NCBI GenBank assembly: GCA_963585895.1
Contig: OY757904.1
Coordinates: 159,802,896 to 159,866,895 of the forward strand
Direction: 5' to 3'
From: Sepioteuthis lessoniana
Taxonomy: Eukaryota; Mollusca; Cephalopoda; Myopsida; Loliginidae
Length of the DNA stretch: 64,000 bases
Position numbers and translations under genes: made by a program. Each line of letters begins with the position of its first letter. Position 1 is the first letter of the stretch. Below the pieces are notes generated by a model that was given only the letters and a program-made list of their open reading frames with translations, had not been told where the DNA came from and searched no databases. Shown piece by piece: positions 43,110-54,930 of this stretch.

Positions 43110-44862
43110 CGTACATATGGCGTGGATTGACGACAAAAAGGCAAGATATTATCCCGCAAAGCTGGATAATTAGCTGTCTCAAAATGAAAAAGATATCTGA
43201 GGAAGTCATAAAGTTTATCAAGAAAACAATGGAAAACTGGAGAGTGGAATTGACAGCAGGAGGAAAAATCTTAGATGAGGTTAAAATCCAGACAGGTATC
43301 TTCCAGAGAGATGTACTATTACCTTTACTAGTCGTAATAGTGTTGATGCCACTCAATCACATACTCAGGAAATGGACAGGCGGATACAAACTTCATAAAT
43401 CGCAAGAAAAAATTAACACTTTAATGTACATGGACAACATCAAACTGACAAAAATAAAGAAGAATTGGAAACCCGAATCCAGGCAGTGATGACATACTGA
43501 TGATAGAATTTGCCATAGAAAAATGTGCCATGTTAATAATGAAACGCAGAAAATGACAAATGATCGAAGGAATAGAACTACAAATCGAGGAAAAATCAGA
43601 CCACACGGAACAAAAAGGAAACTTACAATTACTGAGGCATATTGGAAGTGAACACTATCAAACTAGTGAAGATGAAAGAAAAGATTAAAAAAGAATACCA
43701 CAGGAGAACAACTCGAAACCAAACAACATCGCAGAAATCTCATCAAAGGGATAAATACCTGGGATTTCCCCCCTCATAATATAATAGGGACTATTCTTAA
43801 CTTCAACAGATGGAAAAAGAACAAGAAAACTCATGACGATGCGTAAAGCCTTATATCTCAGAGGTGACGTAGACAGACTATGTTTTAAGAAAAGGAGAAA
43901 GAGGACTTGTCAGCATTGAAGACAACGTCGATGTATCAATAGAACGACTAGAAAACTACATAAAAAAGCGCAGAGGAAGACTGATTACAGCCACCAAAAA
44001 TAATACCGACAATACAAGCATCAACAGAACAAAAATAACCAGAAAACAAAAATGGAAAGAAAAACAACAGTATTTCAAGCGACAAACAAGCGAAATCTCC
44101 CACGAGAAAACTTGGACGTGGCTTAGAAAGAGAAACCTTAAAAGAGAAACTGAATCTCTTATGATAGCAGCACAAAACAACGCCATAAGGACTAACTATA
44201 TCAAAGCAAGAATAGATTACAAAATATTAGATGTAGATTATATGGTGAAAGAGACAAAAAGATCAATCACATAATAAGCGAATGCAGCAAATTAGTGCAA
44301 AGAGAGTATAAGACTAGACCCGACTAGAGTGGGAGGGTGATCCACTGAGAATTATGCACGAAATTTAAATTTGAACAAATGATATATTCACAACCCAGAA
44401 TCAGTCCTGGAGAATGAAACACACAGAGTTCCCTGGGTTTTGAGATACAAACGTATCACCTAATCTCGGCCAGACCATCCGACCAAGTGAGAGTTAACAA
44501 AAAAAAAAAATTAAAAAAAAAAAAAGAGCGAATTTGCCAGATAGTTACCAAACCGTTCTGGCTGACCACAGGGTAAAACTGAAGGGAAGTGAGAAGACAA
44601 ACAGATACTTAGACCTTGCTAGAGAACTAAAAAAAACTATGCAACACTTAAGTGATGGTGATACCAATTCTAATTTGTATGTTTGGAGGGGTCTCCAATT
44701 GGAAATCAGACAGATCGAGACCATTATTGTTAAGATCGACTAGAAAAATGAGATTAGTACTGGAGGCCTAAAGAGAATTCGAGTCACTCCCACTCTAATG
44801 AATGACCGTCAGTTTGTGCTGATAGGAGAAGCTTGTAAAAAGTGTAAATAATAATGAAAGCA
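43110..44862 (+). mobile_element. RLE-type LINE, RT to 3' end (longest copy)
   Basis: The frame 43127-43489 holds the RT palm: PQSWIISCLKMKKISEEVIK, VKIQTGIFQRDVLLPLL (usual GIFQGD) and INTLMYMDNIKLTK (usual YMDDIKL, so the second catalytic Asp is Asn). Then come decayed thumb and linker, KRETESLMIAAQNNAIRTNY near 44137, CRLYGERDKKINHIISECSK near 44237 (second Cys of the knuckle lost), an endonuclease-like SARPSDQVRVN near 44467, and DLARELKKTMQHLSDGDT near 44613. It ends GTAAATAATAATGAAAG near 44846-44862. R2/R4-group architecture: RT, CCHC, then RLE. Dead by several changes. Confidence 0.85.
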
Positions 44863-45090
44863 TTGAGGATTGTGTATATGCATCAAGAGAAAAACGCGAG
44901 GTTTATATTAAGAAGAGCAAAGAAATATTAATTGGAGCTGTCAATTGTAGCAGTGGCAACATATATACACATAGAAAAATAATAAAAACAATTTCATGGG
45001 TATATCAAGTGACAAACCAGAAAGATTTTACACGAGAAAATATGAACATAGCAACGAATGGGAAATCTCGAGATAGAAACTGAAAAAAAC
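44863..45090 (+). mobile_element. RLE-type LINE internal fragment
   Basis: Reads SIEDCVYASREKREVYIKKS and KEILIGAVNCSSGNI near 44866-44965, then QVTNQKDFTRENMNIATNGK, matching the segment between RT and the zinc knuckle. It starts directly after the (TAA)n-like end of the previous copy. Confidence 0.65.
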
Positions 45091-45430
45091 AAAACAAAAC
45101 AAAAAATAAACAAACAAAAAACAACCTCAACCGTAAACAACTGAAATGAAATCTGCACTTGGAAAGGTTTTCAGAGTGAAATTATTCCTTCTGTTATTTG
45201 TAACTGTAATGTTTGAGATTATAGAAGTAAAAGAATTTTTAGATTTAAAAGAAAAAAATCAAGCCGATTTTGTATAATATTTGAGCGAGTCAAAATTTTT
45301 GCCATATTTTAGCACATAGTTTGTGACCAGTATATGACATGACCGAAACAGTTCAAACTGTGGTGGTTACCTGCTGTGGTTGATAGTATAGTGGTAGCTG
45401 GTGCGCATTGCTTCACTTTGTGAGTGATTT
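45091..45430. other. No gene recognised
   Basis: A-rich then AT-rich sequence with no known domain. GTATAGTGGTAGCTGGTGC near 45387 resembles a tRNA A box by chance or relic. Confidence 0.4.
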
Positions 45431-45439
45431 GAAAGCCGC

Positions 45440-45910
45440 ACAGATGAACATACAACGTCGTCTAATTCAAGAACTTTTACTTTACAAGTACGAACAGGGC
45501 CATTACGCCTTAAAAGCAGCCAAAGAAATTTTACTGAATAAAAGATGGAAGTGCACTTGATTACTGTGCAATAATCAGATGGTCTAAGTAATTTTGCTCG
45601 GATTTGCAAAAAACTACAACGATCAGGCAAAGTCAGTCATAAAACCGTAGATTCAGAGGCTGTGCTCTAAGCCATAGAAGCAAATCAAGTAAGTAGCACT
45701 CGGAGAGTATCAGGCGAGTTCAGTGTGGTTTGTCACTTTCAGCAAAAGCATTCTGAGTCATCCAATTGTGCCACACGGTACCAAAATATTGCAAAACTTT
45801 TGATTCATCCTTATAAATAAAAGTCATTTCACTGATATTATTGTCAATTTTTAATACAAATGATATGAGATTTTCCAATCGCCAGACTCTGGTGTGAATA
45901 AAATCCAATT
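45440..45910 (+). mobile_element. Mariner-like transposase, N-terminal half remnant
   Basis: From ATG at 45445: MNIQRRLIQELLLYKYEQGH then YALKAAKEILLNKR is the first helix-turn-helix; after frame breaks, RSGKVSHKTVDSEAVL, AIEANQVSSTRRVSGEFSV near 45631-45725 is the second. The catalytic domain is absent. The sequence from ~45740 to 45910 is probably the shortened remainder. Confidence 0.7.
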
Positions 45911-46144
45911 AGAAAGGATTATATTTTAGTTCTATCAAATCAAAATTTACCCAAGAGTTTCCTGAAGAGATAACCAGTAATCTGCAAAGATCTTGTCGAA
46001 AAAATGCCCGAGGTGATGATTAGCTTAATATGGTATTATACCAAATGAGGAAATCTACTGTATAAAGACAAAACCTGTGTCAACATTCCAAGTTAAAAAG
46101 AAGAGTCCTTCAAGAAGATTATCATTCGAAGTTTTACCTTTTGC

Positions 46145-46392
46145 GGGGGGGGGTCCTCGTAGTGTAATGGTTAATGCGATGGACTGCGGAATCGTAGTAA
46201 ACGAGTTCGTACTCCAGTCACGCTATTACGTTCACTTTCAGGCAAATACCCTTGGGAAAGGTATGAACCCCCTTATCCTCCCAGCTATGGGTTGAATAGT
46301 ACCATTACTGTTCTTCAATGAGAATGGCTTTGGCATTAAATAACCTAGAATGGTTGATATGCCATTAAACAAAGAAACCAAACCAAACCATT
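46145..46392 (+). mobile_element. tRNA-derived SINE, family 2 (sense copy)
   Basis: GGTCCTCGTAGTGTAATGG (A box TAGTGTAATGG), ACGAGTTCGTACTCCAGTC (B-box region), the body TACGTTCACTTTCAGGCAAA, CTATGGGTTGAATAGTACCA, and the tail TGATATGCCATTAAACAAAG. It is preceded by a G run. The family recurs at 32803-33057 and 51409-51630. Confidence 0.9.
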
Positions 46393-46887
46393 ACCTTTTA
46401 CTCGGGATGGGAAATCGATCAACAAAAAAATAAAAAAATAACTAAATATACATTTTAAAAATTTGCATGTTTTTCGTAGAAAAATAGTAGATTTTTTTTG
46501 TTTTATTAAATGCACAAATATTATACGAATTTGTTTTTTTCCTTCTTAATTCAGCTTAGTGGAAAAATTTAAACAACTTATAAACAAATATTCGCATTGG
46601 GATAATATGCAAAGGGCAAATATCAAATATGCAAATAGAAAATAACACGAGATCTTTATGCAATTTCTCTATTTTTTGTCGTTGTAAATTATTAATCATG
46701 AGTAGAAGACATAGAAATACTCTTGTTATATATTAATCAAGTCTTTAAACGAAGAAAGTTTAAATAAACTATAAAAACTCAGGAAATAGTGAAACCTAAA
46801 TTAACAACCTTCAGTTTTTATAAGAAAAAACATCCATATTAATTATTAACTTGAAATGTTAGATCTTATCCCAAGAATCACTTACGA
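46393..46887. other. No gene recognised
   Basis: AT-rich with A and T runs; nothing recognised. Confidence 0.6.
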
Positions 46888-47640
46888 GGATCATTAAATA
46901 AGTTTCCAGACTTTTTCCGTATGGGCACCTTTATTGATAGTACACACATGAAACTCTAGTCCCCTTCGAAGTAATCTCCTCCAGCTGCAATACACTTGTT
47001 CTACAGTTCCAACAACTTCTGGAAGGCCCCATGGAACTTCTCTTGTGTGAGCGTGTCAATGAACTTCGTCCCAGCCTCTTTCATCTCCTCAATTGTCTCA
47101 CAACGACAGCCTCTGTGCTTAGGGAATAACCAAAAGTCACAGCGACTCAAGGTCTGGACTTTAGGGAGGCTGAGGAACTGTCTTGATGCCTATCTTGGTC
47201 AAATAGCCTGTGACAAGGATGGAGTTGTGGATTGGTGCATTGTCCCGGTGGAAATGCCACTGGCCCGATTTGAAGAGGGTAGGCCTCTTCCGACGGAATC
47301 TCTTCCTGAGCTCCCTTAAAACCTCAACATAGTAACCCTAACCCTAACCTTTGGCCAATCAACTCTGGTGTATTGACTTCCTTACTCCTCCCACAACTCT
47401 CATCATCCCTCATAGACTCCCTGCCTTTCTTAAATCTCTTATGCCACTCATGAACTGATGCTCGATTCATGCAAGATGGTCCAAACGCAGTCTGAATCAT
47501 TCCATACGTTTCTGTGGCATTTTTTCTTAGTTTAAAACAATTTTATTGCATATCGTTCATCCTCACGTCCAGATTGCATTTTTGAAAATCACCAACTGTA
47601 AAAATCATGCTTTAGTAGGGTGTATTCCAATTCCTGTTGT
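46888..47640 (-). mobile_element. Mariner-type transposon, internally deleted
   Basis: The minus strand begins with an ATG near 47584 (MQSGREDERYAIKLF) and reads, after a frame change, an HTH/linker segment (NRASVHEWHKRFKKGRESMR) up to EVNTPELIGQ near 47360. The middle third, with the first catalytic Asp, is missing. Sequence resumes near 47328 (YVEVL-like), then GQWHFHRDNAPIHNSILVT (second Asp present), PQPPxSPDLESL and the C-terminus. The plus end CGAGGATCATTAAATAAGTT at 46888 is the 3' terminal region. At ~750 bp against ~1.3 kb it is a deletion derivative; the ends look retained. Confidence 0.82.
47333..47349. repeat. Short interstitial telomere-like repeat
   Basis: TAACCCTAACCCTAACC, i.e. 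2.8 units of the TTAGGG hexamer, lies exactly where the deleted mariner's two halves meet. Confidence 0.85.
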
Positions 47641-48164
47641 AGCTGTTCATTTAAACCTGAAATCATAAAAATTGATCAGCCATCTTATAAGATGTATAGC
47701 AATAACATAGTGAATTTTCAAGAGTCTACGACAATTTTAAATGCCAGTACACGTATATTTGCATCCATCGTATTTGGGAAGTTTGATTTTCTTCAGCTGT
47801 AATTGGTTTTGTACTTGTTAATGTAGGTCGCCATAAATCTTCGGTAGCAAACTGGCTCCCATATTCATACATCTCCCAGTTGAAGATTCTCAGGACATTT
47901 TCAGCTGAATTGAACTCTGCAAAAATGTTGTCAACTCATTGTTAGGCAATTTTAGTCAGTTAATTTTTGCATCGAAATTGTACAAAACGGTTTTCGCTAT
48001 CCTCTGGTATTCATGCCAGTTAAAATTTGTGATATCATAGCTTGTGTTCCAGGGGGCCTTAAAGTGCTCTGTAAGAGGATGCCAACGGATCTAAGCAACT
48101 TTTGTTAGTTAAATATCTGCAGGAAGATGAGTTTTATACAAAGTGTGAAAGATAGTCCAGTCGG
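47641..48164. other. No gene recognised
   Basis: Open frame 47620-47802 has no known domain; nothing else is seen. Confidence 0.45.
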
Positions 48165-48900
48165 TGGGGGCTGTAGAATAGACCGACTGCATCTTTGTAG
48201 AAGGGTAATACCCCACTCTAACGAGTGTCCAGGGTATGACATTAAACGATTTGATGGCGAGACTCCAGCCCTAGAGCTTTGGGGAATACGCAGTACCCCT
48301 TCATTGCCATTGATTTCGGGTTCACTCTGGCCCGGAGTGGTAGCACCTGATTGGGTCCTACCTATTGGTCGATAGAACTTTTTGACATTTAAACTGTATG
48401 GACACAAATGACTTAGGTTAAATCAAATTGTTTGAAATAGAATTGTTTGACCATTTAACTATGTATAAACAAATGTCTGATGTTTTATTGAGTTGTTAGC
48501 GATACATAGCAGTATTTGAAACAATTCAACTGTGTGCTAACGAACGAATGATGTTATATAGTATTATTAGTGTTGGTAAGCAATACTTGGAGCTCTTCAA
48601 CTGCGCGCCTGAAACGTTGGTGTTACATAGCGATGCTTTTAACCATTTAACCATTAACTGTGTTTGGATACTTCTGTGCAAACAAATTAGCTCTGACTCA
48701 TTTAAAAATAAGATTACCTACAAATTATAAATTTTACAAGTCATATGTATTATCATTCAACCGTGTGCAAACAAATTAACTCTGGTTCGTTTAAAAATGT
48801 TATCTACAAACTATGCGTTTACAATTCATATATAATATGTTTAGAGAGAATTTGGCAACCAATTATGATTGATATGCCATAAGCCCAATCAAACCAAACC
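48165..48900 (+). repeat. Family D dispersed repeat, long sense copy
   Basis: GGGGGCTGTAGAATAGACCG, GGCGAGACTCCAGCCCTAGA, TTTCGGGTTCACTCTGGCCC, GGGTCCTACCTATTGGTCGA, then repeated blocks with ACCATTTAAC and GTGTGCAAACAAATTA, and the tail AATTATGATTGATATGCCAT near 48860. Two antisense open frames overlap it and are not genes. Confidence 0.78.
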
Positions 48901-49124
48901 AAACTAAGTTGAAAGAATTATTCCGACATCAAGTTTCAGAATTATGCTTTAAGAAATTAGTATATTGTCAAGAAATCATTTTTACTCTATCTGATATATA
49001 CCAAGGTTTATCTAACTCATTTGCAAAAGTTCTACTTTAAAATATAACTCCTCTTAAGTTTTACCTTTGAGTCTTTCAGGACGGTGAGATTCTGTCCGAA
49101 CCCCATAAATCTTGTTGTTTGATA

Positions 49125-49500
49125 CATTTTAACAGCAGATCAACCTGTCGGGAGATATTTTATGCCACATGGTTAGGGAATCACGTTAAGTGTATGTTCA
49201 AATTTTGTACTGTTGTTTCTTAAGAAATCTTTTTTTACACGGTCTTATCGAATACAAATAATTTTTAAACATATTCATTTATCCCATGAATGGGACCCTG
49301 ACAGGTACTACCACTCCTGGTCAAAGTGTACCTGGGATTAATGGCATTGAAGGGATACTCTGTACTCATCAGATCTCCACAATATCTGGAGTACTCTAGA
49401 AAAGTTTAGTATCCTACATAGATCACCACTTTTTGGGGAGGGGTTACTCCTCTACAGAGATACAGTAAGTGTTTTCTAAGCCTACCAACAAGGTGACCAT
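49125..49500 (-). repeat. Family D dispersed repeat
   Basis: Tail module CAGATCAACCTGTCGGGAGA near 49136, then ATGGTTAGGGAATCACGTTA, TCCCATGAATGGGACCCTGA, CAGGTACTACCACTCCTGGT and GATACAGTAAGTGTTTTC. Confidence 0.8.
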
Positions 49501-49589
49501 AAATCTGGCTCATTAATGTACCTAAATACTAATAACTAAAAGCAGCAACCTAGAAATTAGTTTTCAAATGATTTGTAGCCTCCAGGTAA

Positions 49590-49695
49590 GAGTTAGATAG
49601 TATCAATACTGTTCTTCTAGATGGATAACTTTGGCATTAAATAACCCAGGAAGGTTAATATGCCATAAAAGAAAGAAACGAGACCAAACCAATAA
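49590..49695 (+). mobile_element. SINE family 2 tail fragment
   Basis: AGTATCAATACTGTTCTTCT, GGCATTAAATAACCCAGGAA and GGTTAATATGCCATAAAAGA match the SINE 2 3' half. Confidence 0.75.
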
Positions 49696-49844
49696 TTTAT
49701 CGCCCATTTCAGTCGTTTAACTTTGTGACTTCAAAGATGGTAAAAGATCAGGCTTGACAAAATTTGCAACGACTGACAATTCAATGATTTGGACACGTTA
49801 CTTCGATCAATCTACTCGAATATAATTCAGGGCTGTCAGGGTTG

Positions 49845-50195
49845 TTTTATTTTCTGACAACACGCTTAATTCGAAACCTTTCCCGCTTTATTATTACGCA
49901 CGAGTTATCCATATCAGATCTTCTACGCAATGCACAGGGGTCTTCAAGATATTTCATCACTGTTCAATGGCCCCTGTTCAGCATATTTGCTGTTTCATAT
50001 GTTGTATTGCCTTTTCCAAGCTGTGTAACGATAAGATTCTTATCAGCATTTATGTTCAATAATTTAATAATCTGGCTGGGTTTGCCAAATAATTCGGAAC
50101 TCGTATAATACAAAATTTAAAACGGCTTCCGTTCGTGCGTAGAATGCCTTCATTTTTGCTTATTTGGCGCAGATCAGGTTTGCCCATATTCGTTT
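49845..50195 (-). mobile_element. Tc1/Tc3-like transposase N-terminal fragment
   Basis: The minus strand reads IVTQLGKGNTTYETANMLNR then GHxTVMKYLEDPCALRRRSD and ERFRIKRVVRK near 50035-49855. The order resembles the paired HTH domain of Tc1/Tc3 transposases (helix-turn-helix, then an RRSD-like linker). One stop is present and the catalytic domain is absent. The match is from recognition alone. Confidence 0.5.
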
Positions 50196-51408
50196 CAAAT
50201 CATTTTTCCATATTTGGTGAAACAAAACTTACAATAACATAAAACAATTGCATAATAATTTGGCCTGGACTTTTGGAAGCTTTTTTAATTATTGTTTTTG
50301 ACTTGTTGACATTTCGTCTTTTATTTTCCCCCCAAAACCGAAAAAAGCTGAGTCACTTTTCCAGCTTAATTTTGGATAATTTGGTGGTAGATCTTCGTTT
50401 AAACAAAATGTGCTACGGAAATATTGCATTTTTGCGATTAATTACGTATTACAGCAACACAACTTGACAACGATAGTTGTTTATTGTTGGAGACTCCCAC
50501 TTGATGAAAGCATTTCTTTTCTATGAAGAACATATTTTACGCTACAACCGTCGCCATGGTTCTATAAGTATGTGTTTAAAATTGGGTAAAAGTTGGTCGT
50601 CTGTAAAAAACAAATGAACTCTTCATAATTAATATAGATATTAAGAATAGTCAGGTAAAATATAACAGAATAACAAGTCAAATAAAATAAAATTGAATAA
50701 CAATAGTCAAGTGAAATATTAGGACTATTGGAGAGGTTATGGACGGTTATCATTGACTGCTTATTTTGATGGTAAGAATGATGTTCGATCGTTTTCTAAT
50801 CACCAAGTTCTAATAATAGCATTAGAAGATCCATTGATTCACTAACACAGAATAAACGGAAGGGAAAGATATGAAAAACTCATATAAAGAATTAAATATA
50901 AAATGAGTATATATAACAATAAAAGAAATATCAAAATAGATCATAACGTGTCCCAAAACAAATGAACTACACATGCTATTCTGCGAACAAGCGGGCATGA
51001 AAGGAACTACAAAAAATGGCAATTATAAATGTATTTTTTCGCTCCAAAAGTGCGGGCTAAAAAACTACGTCTTCTTCCGTCTAGAACCAAAAAGAGTAAG
51101 TATTCTGGTTATCCTAGCGAAGTGAAATAGAGTACCTTTCTGGAGTTTGAATCAACGTCTTCATTTTATTTAACGAACAAAAGTTAAAATCATATTCATT
51201 TTTGCTCCACGAGTGCGAATTAAAAAGACTAATTTTTCTCTGTTCAAAGAACGAAGGCAAAAGAGAAAGAATAAGGGGTCTAAATGCTCACGTGACTACC
51301 AGGGATGTGACTCGGGGAGCCACACCGTAAGTTCTGAGGAAGACAATTATTTCGGTCTCTATACAGGAAAAATGCTGACCTTAAGGTTGTTAAAACTATT
51401 AATGTTTA
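50196..51408. other. No gene recognised
   Basis: Open frames at 50273-50467, 50822-51022 (minus) and 51213-51437 show no known domain; the last includes a Lys/Arg-rich run and extends into a SINE. Confidence 0.45.
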
Positions 51409-51630
51409 ATTTGGTTTCTTTATTTAATGGCATATAAACCTTCGTGAATTATATAATACCAAAGATATTCTTGAAGAACAGTATCAGTGCTATTTAACAC
51501 ATAGCTGAGGGATAAGGTGATTCCTACCTTTTCCAATGGTATTAGTCCAAAAGTGATCCTAGTAGCGGGACTGGAGTTCGAACTCATGGATAACGATGTC
51601 TCAGTCCATCATCTTAGCCACGGCACCACA
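51409..51630 (-). mobile_element. tRNA-derived SINE, family 2
   Basis: Reverse copy: GGTTTCTTTATTTAATGGCA (tail), ATAGCTGAGGGATAAGGTGA, GGACTGGAGTTCGAACTC (B box, self-complementary) at 51570 and CATCTTAGCCACGGCACCAC (head) near 51610. Confidence 0.85.
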
Positions 51631-51933
51631 TATCTATGCTTGTTGACACTTGGAACTTGTTGATACGAAAAAGACAAAGTATTGACTGAATTAGATTTCG
51701 TTATCTTGAATTTACTTTTCATATTTCTCTTCAGGAAATTTTGGTTTCATAAATCTGAATAAGTGAACGATGCTTTCTTACTTATGGTAAAACTTATCAG
51801 GTGTAAAAGTAAAAGACAAGATTTATGTCGGTACAACCTTTCATAGTCCAAATTTCTAACAAATTCATCTTTTACGCATAAAATCAACTCCAAATATAAA
51901 TTAAACCATGAAGACTAGAACTTTTATCTTGAT

Positions 51934-52232
51934 CATATTTACCAACCCCTCCGCTCGGGCAAGATATGACACAAGGTCAATTTTTAAGCGGAGTTTAACA
52001 GGTTTGAATTCAGAGTTTTCCTTCTTCTAGACTAGTTGCCTCACCAAGGCTGAAGAACCTAGTCTGCCCTACTATTTACCCATAGCTGGAGGGAGAATAT
52101 TTTGGATTCATACCTTTCCCAAGGGTATTAGTGGTATGTGAAATGCAATCAGTCAGGTCCAGGATTTGAACTCGTGTCGCCGTGTCCATATCCTGCGACA
52201 ATAACCATTGCACCACGGGCACCTCCACACTA
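51934..52232 (-). mobile_element. tRNA-derived SINE, family 3, with target-site duplication
   Basis: Read on the minus strand: A box TGGTGCAATGGTTATTG, B-box-like GAGTTCAAATCCTGG, the body with AATCCAAAATATTCTCCC, CTCTGAATTCAAACCTG, and a tail with ACTCCGCTTAAAAATTGACC and CGAGCGGAGGGGTTGGTAAA. It is flanked by TTATCTTGAT at 51924-51933 and 52233-52242, a perfect 10-bp target duplication. Confidence 0.92.
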
Positions 52233-52242
52233 TTATCTTGAT

Positions 52243-52804
52243 TGTTAAAGTCACAACACTTCCGGTGTCAGTTTTCTCCTTTAGAGATAAAGCAAAGAGA
52301 GGTCAAGGGTAGGGGGGATTTCGGTCAGGTGGACGGTCAAAAAAGACAAGAGAAGTTACAAACACAGAATATAATTTTATGCTGTCAGGTACAAGCGAAT
52401 TGTAACTGTTGGATTCCACCATACCAAAGACTAACAAGAGAATAGAATACATAGATTCAGTGCTTACGTAGTTTGTTGAAGGTTGTTTGCTGGATTCTCT
52501 TGATCACCGAACAGTTTCACCTTCATAATCAGCTTAGCAGCAACATCTACTATGCAAAAGCAGGTTCTGTCAGAGAAAATATTATAATGATAATTTCTCA
52601 TGTCAAAATTCAGATCTAAATATACATGTAAAAAAAAATACTTGATTTTCATTTTCAAGAAACGCTCCAAAAGTAAAGTTAGATAAACTGCAACAAAGAT
52701 GGAGAGCGTAGTAGACTTTCGGAACGACTTTCTTACGAGCGTCAGCCTGTCAGCTGGGTTTAGTACACCCTGTAGTAAAGTAAGTCATCCCCTCAAAAAG
52801 AAAA
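52243..52804. other. No gene recognised
   Basis: The minus frame 52464-52670 includes CFCIVDVAAKLIMKVKLFGD, of balanced composition but no known family. Confidence 0.35.
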
Positions 52805-53125
52805 AACCTGGGTATAAAACTTGACTGTATCTAAAGATGAGGCTCCAGTTATGGAGATCAAGCAAGTTTGGAGTACACCTTCAATTCCATTACTCCCAGG
52901 TCCACTCTGACTCAGAGTGGTAGTACTTGTTAGGATCCCATCCATGGGTCAAATAGACGTTTAAAAATTATTTGTATTAGATAGAAATACTTGATATATA
53001 ACTGTGTACAAAAATCTTTAGATACCACACAAAAATATAAATGTAAACATGCAATACATTTCTCAAACCTCTAAGCTTGAAATAACTCAAGACGAGTTGA
53101 CATGCCATAAAAATCAATCAGTCGT
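52805..53125 (+). repeat. Family D dispersed repeat, sense copy
   Basis: GATGAGGCTCCAGTTATGGA, TACTCCCAGGTCCACTCTGA, CCCATCCATGGGTCAAATAG, AAAAATTATTTGTATTAGAT, and the tail AAATAACTCAAGACGAGTTG then ACATGCCATAAAAATCAATC. The cleanest example of the 3' tail. Confidence 0.82.
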
Positions 53126-54819
53126 TCGAGCACGATATGGAGACCCTTAGTTCATTGCTGACGAAAATAGGTAACGATAGTAACTAGATTGGAAATTAAT
53201 AATTTTGCAACTGAAAACTTATTCTATTCAACCAAGGTCGTTATATCTGTTGAAGCTTTTACAGAAATAAATGACTGGTATTACTTTCGGAACGCCACGT
53301 AGTTTGTTGAAATGATAAATTGTAATAAAAAACTTGAACGTTGAAATAAATTGTTAACAAATATAAGAGTTTTTAAAAACGACGACTTCTTTGTAATACG
53401 CTTCTCAATCTAAGAACATTTCATTTATTTATTTTTTTGGTTTGAAAGCAAAAATAGGTGCGAAGTAATGATTTTTGATTTCTGTAATCTCTTTTTTGAT
53501 TATTTTGTTGTTAAAATTTCAGATTAGGTTTCCGACTTTTTTAATTAATTTTCGATCTCAAACGACTCGAATATCGCCTCCATCTTAGCATGAGTTTTGC
53601 CTTGTCGACTCAGAGATACATAAAAGCCACAGAGAGTATCTTGTAGACTTTGGTTAATTAAATGATCAATTAGTCGGTCAAATGGAATGGAATTATACAA
53701 CTCTGGCTAAAAAGACTATTTATTTAGCATCATAAATATTGTTAACTAGACAAGTTAATTAGAAGAAATAGAAAGGGAAATCTGTTGGTCTAACGGCTCC
53801 TTCTGTTTGTTTATCTTTTTTCGATATTTGACATCAATTTGCCTCGTAGCAATAAAAGGTCATCGTCGATATTTTTAGCGGAGAAGTTAAAAACATTTAG
53901 ATAAACACTCTGTATTTCCTATTTTATTGATTTCAATTATTTATTATGGCAAACTTATTAGCTTAAAGAAAATTCGCAAACAGTATGTTGCATTGCGTAT
54001 GTAAAAACCCCATAACACATTATCTTAATTCATTTTCCCGTTATTATCTTTTGCGGAGGATTCTAAAGAAAAATAATATTTCTGGGTATCATATAAAATA
54101 TAAAAATGCTTAAAAAGTTAAGCGTATATTTTAGCTTGAACAGAAGATCTATTGGGAATATTTGCATTTCTACATATCAAGCAATTTTTTCTTTTTTAGA
54201 AATTAACTGATAAGACTGAATACATCACGTTTAAAGTCGATGATTTTTACGTCGTAGAATCATTTTCACCTTTAAACTTATAAATCTCAAAGGAACTCGT
54301 TTCAAAAAATAAAACAGCCAAAAATGATAACATCAATTTAGTACGTGGGAAATATGAATATATTTATTTATGTTTATGCAAGTTTTGTAATTGGCCATGA
54401 ATTTTAAAAAGTTGGGTTTCTCTTAATAATGTTGATTCAGATGTCAAAACGTACAGAGTACACCAACAGAATTACGTTTTTTGGGCGACTTTATTGAGTT
54501 AAGAAAAGACATCAGTGAAAGCAATTTCAATTTGCTTTTGGTCTGTTCCAAAACTTTGGAAAGTCTTTTAGAATATAAGAAAGTATACAAATAAATGTCT
54601 TTGATTGTAAAATAAGTCATAACATTGGCTTATTAACGAAGAATCTTGACAAAGAATCATCAAAGCTTTACAAGTTGTTTTAAGAAAATAAGTTAGGTCA
54701 TAATTAATTAATTAGAGCAAGCGATGCAAGAGGTAATTAGTTTCATGAATAAAAAGAAAATATAAGGCAATAAAAAAAAAATGAAAAACATTTAAATGAA
54801 TTGGAAAACTGTTTTTAGG
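53126..54819. other. No gene recognised
   Basis: 1.7 kb of AT-rich sequence without open frames of note and without repeats shared inside the window. Confidence 0.6.
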
Positions 54820-54930
54820 ATTGTTGGGTTGGTTGGTTCGTGTTTTATGGGATATCAAATCTCCTGGGATATCTAATGCCAAATCCTGTTTTTATATATA
54901 AAGGTCAGTTGTAGTCTAAATTATCCAAAA
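54820..54930 (-). mobile_element. SINE family 2/family D tail fragment
   Basis: TTTTATGGGATATCAAATCT and CCTGGGATATCTAATGCCAA are a degraded tail module, reversed. Confidence 0.55.

Noticed and set aside
45380-45410. A-box-like GTATAGTGGTAGCTGG
   Set aside because: No B box at the right distance; leads into a mariner fragment.
52464-52670. Minus frame with DRTCFCIVDVAAKLIMKVKL, possible host exon
   Set aside because: No recognised family and no clear splice sites; too weak to call.
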